A stretch of 64,000 nucleotides of DNA from Aquibacillus salsiterrae (lineage in GTDB: Bacteria; Bacillota; Bacilli; Bacillales; Amphibacillaceae). The stretch spans positions 372,001 to 436,000 of the forward strand of contig NZ_JAMQKC010000002.1 in the NCBI RefSeq assembly GCF_028416595.1. Direction: 5' to 3'. Made by a program: the position numbers and the translations under genes. This document shows positions 59,387 to 64,000 of this stretch, one piece after another (positions within the stretch are counted from its first letter, which is position 1; every line of letters begins with the position of its first letter). Below the pieces are notes generated by a model. It was given only the letters and a program-made list of their open reading frames with translations. It ran no database searches and had not been told where the DNA came from.

Positions 59387-60475
59387 ATGAAAATGAAAGT
59401 TGGCTTATCCCGGGATACAGGAACAATTTTAATCGGTGACCTGCAGCTTGAATCTGGAAAAATACTTACTAACGTGGAACTTGCCTATGAACGAGTTGGT
59501 TCAATAAATAACCCCGTTATCCTTGTCTGTCACGCATTAACAGGTACGCAATTTGCGGTCGGTAGTAATGATAGACCAGGGTATTGGTCTAAATTAATAA
59601 AATTAGGTGGATTTATAGACTTAGAGAAATACCAAGTCATCTCATTTAATGTACTTGGTGGATGTAATGGGTCAACAGGACCGCTTAGCCTTAATCCGGA
59701 AACGGGTGAACCATATCAAACAACCTTTCCATTTGTGACGATTCGCGATATCGTTAAGTCACAATACATGGCACTTGAGAAAATGGGAATTACACACCTG
59801 AAGGCAGTGATTGGTGGATCACTTGGTGGAATGCAGGCACTAGAATGGGGGCTATGTTACCCGGACATGATGGATGGACTATTTCCGCTTGCTGTTACGC
59901 CATATTTGAATGATTATGCAATCGCCTTTAATAATATTGCGAGGTTGTCGATTCTGCAAGACCCGAAATGGAACAATGGTCGCTATACACAAGACAATAG
60001 ACCGGAGCACGGTCTAAGCCTTGCTCGAATGGTAGGGATGATTACATACCGGTCTAGTGATTTATTTAATGAGCGATTTGGTAGAGAACAACGCGGACCT
60101 GTTGGTGTTTCCCACGAAGAAATAGCCTACGAAATTGAATCATATCTAGATTATCAAGGAAAGAAGCTAACGAAACGTTTTGACGCGAATAGCTATTTAT
60201 ATTTGTTAAAAGCGATGGATACTCACGATATTGGCAGGGGGCGAGGTGGGTGGCAAACAGCTGCTAAAGGCTTCCAAGCTCCAGTATTTGCGATTGGCTT
60301 TACAGGTGATTCTTTGTTCCCAACTAAGGAATATAAAATTTTAATTGATTACTTACAACAGTTAGACATGACAAGTTCCTTTGAGGAAGTAGTAACCCAG
60401 TTTGGTCACGACGGCTTTTTGGTTGAATTCGGAAAATGGGGAAACTTGATTCAGGAGAAGTTGCAAAGTATTTAA
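59387..60475 (+). CDS. metX: Homoserine O-acetyltransferase MetX
   Basis: 362 residues, alpha/beta hydrolase. Nucleophile Ser145 in GGSLGGMQALEW, Asp in GFTGDSLFP and His in FGHDGF form the triad. Makes O-acetylhomoserine for direct sulfhydrylation; MetX/MetA-type acyl specificity cannot be fully told from sequence. ATG at 59387 with AAAGGTGG upstream. Controlled by the S-box; followed by a second S-box before its partner gene. Confidence 0.92.
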   Translation: MKMKVGLSRDTGTILIGDLQLESGKILTNVELAYERVGSINNPVILVCHALTGTQFAVGSNDRPGYWSKLIKLGGFIDLEKYQVISFNVLGGCNGSTGPLSLNPETGEPYQTTFPFVTIRDIVKSQYMALEKMGITHLKAVIGGSLGGMQALEWGLCYPDMMDGLFPLAVTPYLNDYAIAFNNIARLSILQDPKWNNGRYTQDNRPEHGLSLARMVGMITYRSSDLFNERFGREQRGPVGVSHEEIAYEIESYLDYQGKKLTKRFDANSYLYLLKAMDTHDIGRGRGGWQTAAKGFQAPVFAIGFTGDSLFPTKEYKILIDYLQQLDMTSSFEEVVTQFGHDGFLVEFGKWGNLIQEKLQSI

Positions 60476-60499
60476 ATAATTTTAAAAATAAAAAAGTTT

Positions 60500-60528
60500 T
60501 TGACAAAATTCGCGCTTCATAGTAAAGT
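60500..60528 (+). promoter_or_regulatory. Promoter of the second S-box transcript
   Basis: TTGACA (60500-60505), 17-base spacer, TAAAGT (60523-60528). Confidence 0.7.
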
Positions 60529-60565
60529 GAATAAAGACATTACAACTAAATCAATTAATTTTGGA

Positions 60566-60690
60566 TCTCTTATCCAGAGAGGCAGAGGGACTGGCCCGAT
60601 GATGCCCAGCAACCATTAAGTTAGTTCATTGTAACTAATTTAACAAGGTGCTAATTCCTGCAGGAAGCATACTCCTGAAAGATAAGAGGA
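60566..60690 (+). ncRNA. SAM-I (S-box) riboswitch upstream of the metY-like gene
   Basis: P1 CTCTTATC (60567-60574) with GATAAGAG (60681-60688). Core CCAGAGAGGCAGAGGGACTG, GCCCGATGATGCCCAGCAACC and GGTGCTAATTCCTGC are canonical. P3 has a long TTAGTTCATTGTAACTAA hairpin. Confidence 0.97.
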
Positions 60691-60703
60691 GGATAACTAA
60701 CGT

Positions 60704-60736
60704 TAAGCCCTCTTCTTATGAAGTGGGCTTTTTTAT
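60704..60736 (+). terminator. Riboswitch-controlled terminator 2
   Basis: AAGCCC (60705-60710) pairs with GGGCTT (60725-60730), followed by T4. Pairs with the S-box at 60566. Confidence 0.85.
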
Positions 60737-60770
60737 TGTCTACTCGGCTTCCTAGCCACTCGCGGCTTAA

Positions 60771-62606
<1,836 letters not shown>

Positions 62607-62631
62607 AAACAAATTAAAATGGGGGATGAAA

Positions 62632-63636
62632 ATGAAAAAGATACCTTTTATTGATATTCGAAGTTTCTTAGTTGTTCTAGTTTTAGGATTAGTGTTAGTG
62701 GTTGCAGCTGGATGTTCGTCCACTGCAAGTTCGGAGGGGAAACCAGAGCAAATTAGATTGGATTATGCTTATTATTCGCCAACAAGCTTAGTACTTAAGA
62801 AGTTTGGTTGGGCAGAAGAAGAATTTGCAGAAGATGATATTGAAGTAACTTGGACATTAAGCCAAGGTAGTAATAAAGCCTTAGAATTTTTGAATAGCGA
62901 TAGTGTTGATTTTGGTTCTACTGCAGGTGCTGCTGCTTTAATGTCAAAAGCAACTGGTGCACCAATCAAGAACGTCTATATTTACTCTAAACCTGAATGG
63001 ACAGCTTTGGTTACTAATAAAGGTTCTGGTATCAAATCGGTTGCAGACCTTAAAGGGAAAAAAGTAGCAGCGACACTCGGTACAGACCCTTACATCTTTT
63101 TGCTTCGTTCTCTAGCTGCTGAAGGTGTTCCGGCTGATGAAGTGGAAATTGTAAACTTACAGCATGCTGATGGTGGTTCAGCGTTAGTTTCTGGTGATGT
63201 GGATGCATGGGCAGGACTGGATCCAACCATGGCTCGCCTTGAATTAGAAGAGGGTGCTCAACTTTTCTACCGTAATGCTGATTTCAATACGTATGGTTTC
63301 TTGAATACAAGAGAAGAGTTTGCGAAAGATTATCCTGACTACGTGAATCGTGTAATAAAAGTCTATGAAAAAGCAAGAAACTGGGTGATTGAGAATCCGG
63401 AAGAGGCTGCAGAACTTCTTGCAGAAGAAGCTGGAATTAACGTAGAAGTAGCAAAGAAACAATTAGAGCGTAATGATTTCTCTAACCCAGTTCCTGGTGA
63501 AGTTCACGTGAATGCACTTGTTGAAGCAGGTAAGGTGTTGCAAGAGGGAGAAGTTATTAAGCCTGACGTTAATATTGAAGAAACAACAAACAATTTAATT
63601 GATCCTTCATTTGCTGAAGAAGTAATTGGAAAATAA
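62632..63636 (+). CDS. ABC transporter substrate-binding lipoprotein, SsuA/TauA type
   Basis: 334 residues. Lipobox VAAGC near residue 30 marks a lipoprotein (Lgt substrate). NMT1/SsuA-like fold: YAYYSPTSLVLKKFGWAEEE, SNKALEFLNSDSVDFGSTAG, DLKGKKVAATLGTDPYIFLL. Probably binds an aliphatic sulfonate or a related sulfur compound; ligand unproven. ATG at 62632 with GGGGGA 6 bases upstream. Only 25 bases after metY, so under the same S-box. Confidence 0.88.
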   Translation: MKKIPFIDIRSFLVVLVLGLVLVVAAGCSSTASSEGKPEQIRLDYAYYSPTSLVLKKFGWAEEEFAEDDIEVTWTLSQGSNKALEFLNSDSVDFGSTAGAAALMSKATGAPIKNVYIYSKPEWTALVTNKGSGIKSVADLKGKKVAATLGTDPYIFLLRSLAAEGVPADEVEIVNLQHADGGSALVSGDVDAWAGLDPTMARLELEEGAQLFYRNADFNTYGFLNTREEFAKDYPDYVNRVIKVYEKARNWVIENPEEAAELLAEEAGINVEVAKKQLERNDFSNPVPGEVHVNALVEAGKVLQEGEVIKPDVNIEETTNNLIDPSFAEEVIGK

Positions 63637-63659
63637 TTAGATGGTAGGAGGGAAATACA

Positions 63660-64000
63660 ATGGCGAAAAATCTTGAGGCACTCACGTCAGGTCAACTTAC
63701 CGGAAAAGCAGCAGCAAAAACAAACAAGACAAAACGAAATAATGGAAAGCTAAAGCGTGTTGTCTTAGGAAGTATTTTACCAGTAATCTTAATCGTGGTC
63801 TGGGAGTTGCTAAGCCGAATGGGAGTCTTTCCTTCCTATCAACTTCCAGCTCCATCCGTAATTTTTGGAACAATCGTTGACATGGCTCAAAAAGGTACGT
63901 TATGGGGACACATTGGTATAACCACTTACAGGGTTTTTGCGGGTTTTGTCCTCGGAACAGTAGTAGCAATTGTGCTAGGTTCATTTGTTGGTTTTTACCG
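63660..64000 (+). CDS. ABC transporter permease, SsuC/TauC type (cut by window end)
   Basis: The first 113 residues are present. A basic N-terminus with a membrane segment (VVLGSILPVILIVVWELLSR), the PSYQLPAPSVIFGTI motif of nitrate/sulfonate permeases and the start of the BPD_transp_1 domain (GHIGITTYRVFAGFVLG). GGAGGG lies before the ATG. Follows the binding protein by 23 bases; the ATPase is expected beyond the window. Confidence 0.88.
   Translation, partial: MAKNLEALTSGQLTGKAAAKTNKTKRNNGKLKRVVLGSILPVILIVVWELLSRMGVFPSYQLPAPSVIFGTIVDMAQKGTLWGHIGITTYRVFAGFVLGTVVAIVLGSFVGFY

Overview
The window is chromosomal DNA of a motile, spore-former-type Firmicute of the family Bacillaceae (about 39-40% GC by eye). 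It follows the Bacillus subtilis order yvyE - degSU - degV - comFA/comFC - yvyF/flgM/flgN/flgK/flgL/yviE/fliW/csrA/hag - flaG/fliDST - hpf - secA - prfB - ftsEX - ctpB - minJ - uvrBA - yvlBCD - hprK/lgt/ppaX/yvoF - trxB - yvcI/rapZ/yvcK/whiA/crh - clpP. The species cannot be named from the sequence. The lineage also carries prfC, yojF-bshB2, glpK-glpD, a Uma2 nuclease gene and a sulfur/methionine block that the B. subtilis core order lacks at these places.

Layout. 0-5.5 kb: an exported glucosaminidase, YvyE, the DegS/DegU two-component pair and a DegV protein. 5.6-7.8 kb: late competence genes. 7.8-18.8 kb: the late flagellar cluster (anti-sigma factor, chaperones, hook junction proteins, the FliW-CsrA regulators, flagellin, cap). 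19-24 kb: ribosome hibernation, SecA, and RF2 with its programmed frameshift. 24-32 kb: gtaB, a 52-bp tandem repeat array, a decayed YitT-family gene, FtsEX with an M23 hydrolase, CtpB and MinJ. 33-43 kb: RF3, UvrBA, bacillithiol deacetylase, YvlBCD. 43-50 kb: HprK, Lgt, PpaX, an acyltransferase, glycerol catabolism and a PanE-like reductase. 51-58 kb: a TPR protein, TrxB, the yvcI-crh group, ClpP. 58.6-64 kb: tRNA-Arg and two SAM-I (S-box) riboswitches controlling metX, a metY-like fusion gene and a sulfonate-type ABC transporter cut by the window end.

The most remarkable locus is the flagellin gene (13118-15171). It is split into three exons by two group I introns of about 281 and 369 nt, both lacking a homing endonuclease gene. 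Intron 1 is well defined (P1, P10, P4, P7, P8 and terminal G all visible). Intron 2 sits 13 codons from the 3' end. The first part of intron 2 itself encodes a second, complete flagellin C-terminus and stop codon, of the same length as the one gained by splicing. That coding stretch also folds as a long P1 extension. Unspliced and spliced messages at this site would therefore both give a full-length 467-residue flagellin. Upstream are a sigma-D promoter, a CsrA-type hairpin and a GGA-containing Shine-Dalgarno sequence, so transcription, CsrA/FliW translation control and self-splicing all meet on one mRNA.

Other accessory structure: a MITE-like imperfect palindromic repeat is present in at least seven intergenic places, including three tandem copies between the first S-box and metX. 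A different dispersed repeat precedes ppaX. There are several strong terminators and candidate sites for LexA (uvrB), CtsR (clpP) and CcpA (crh).
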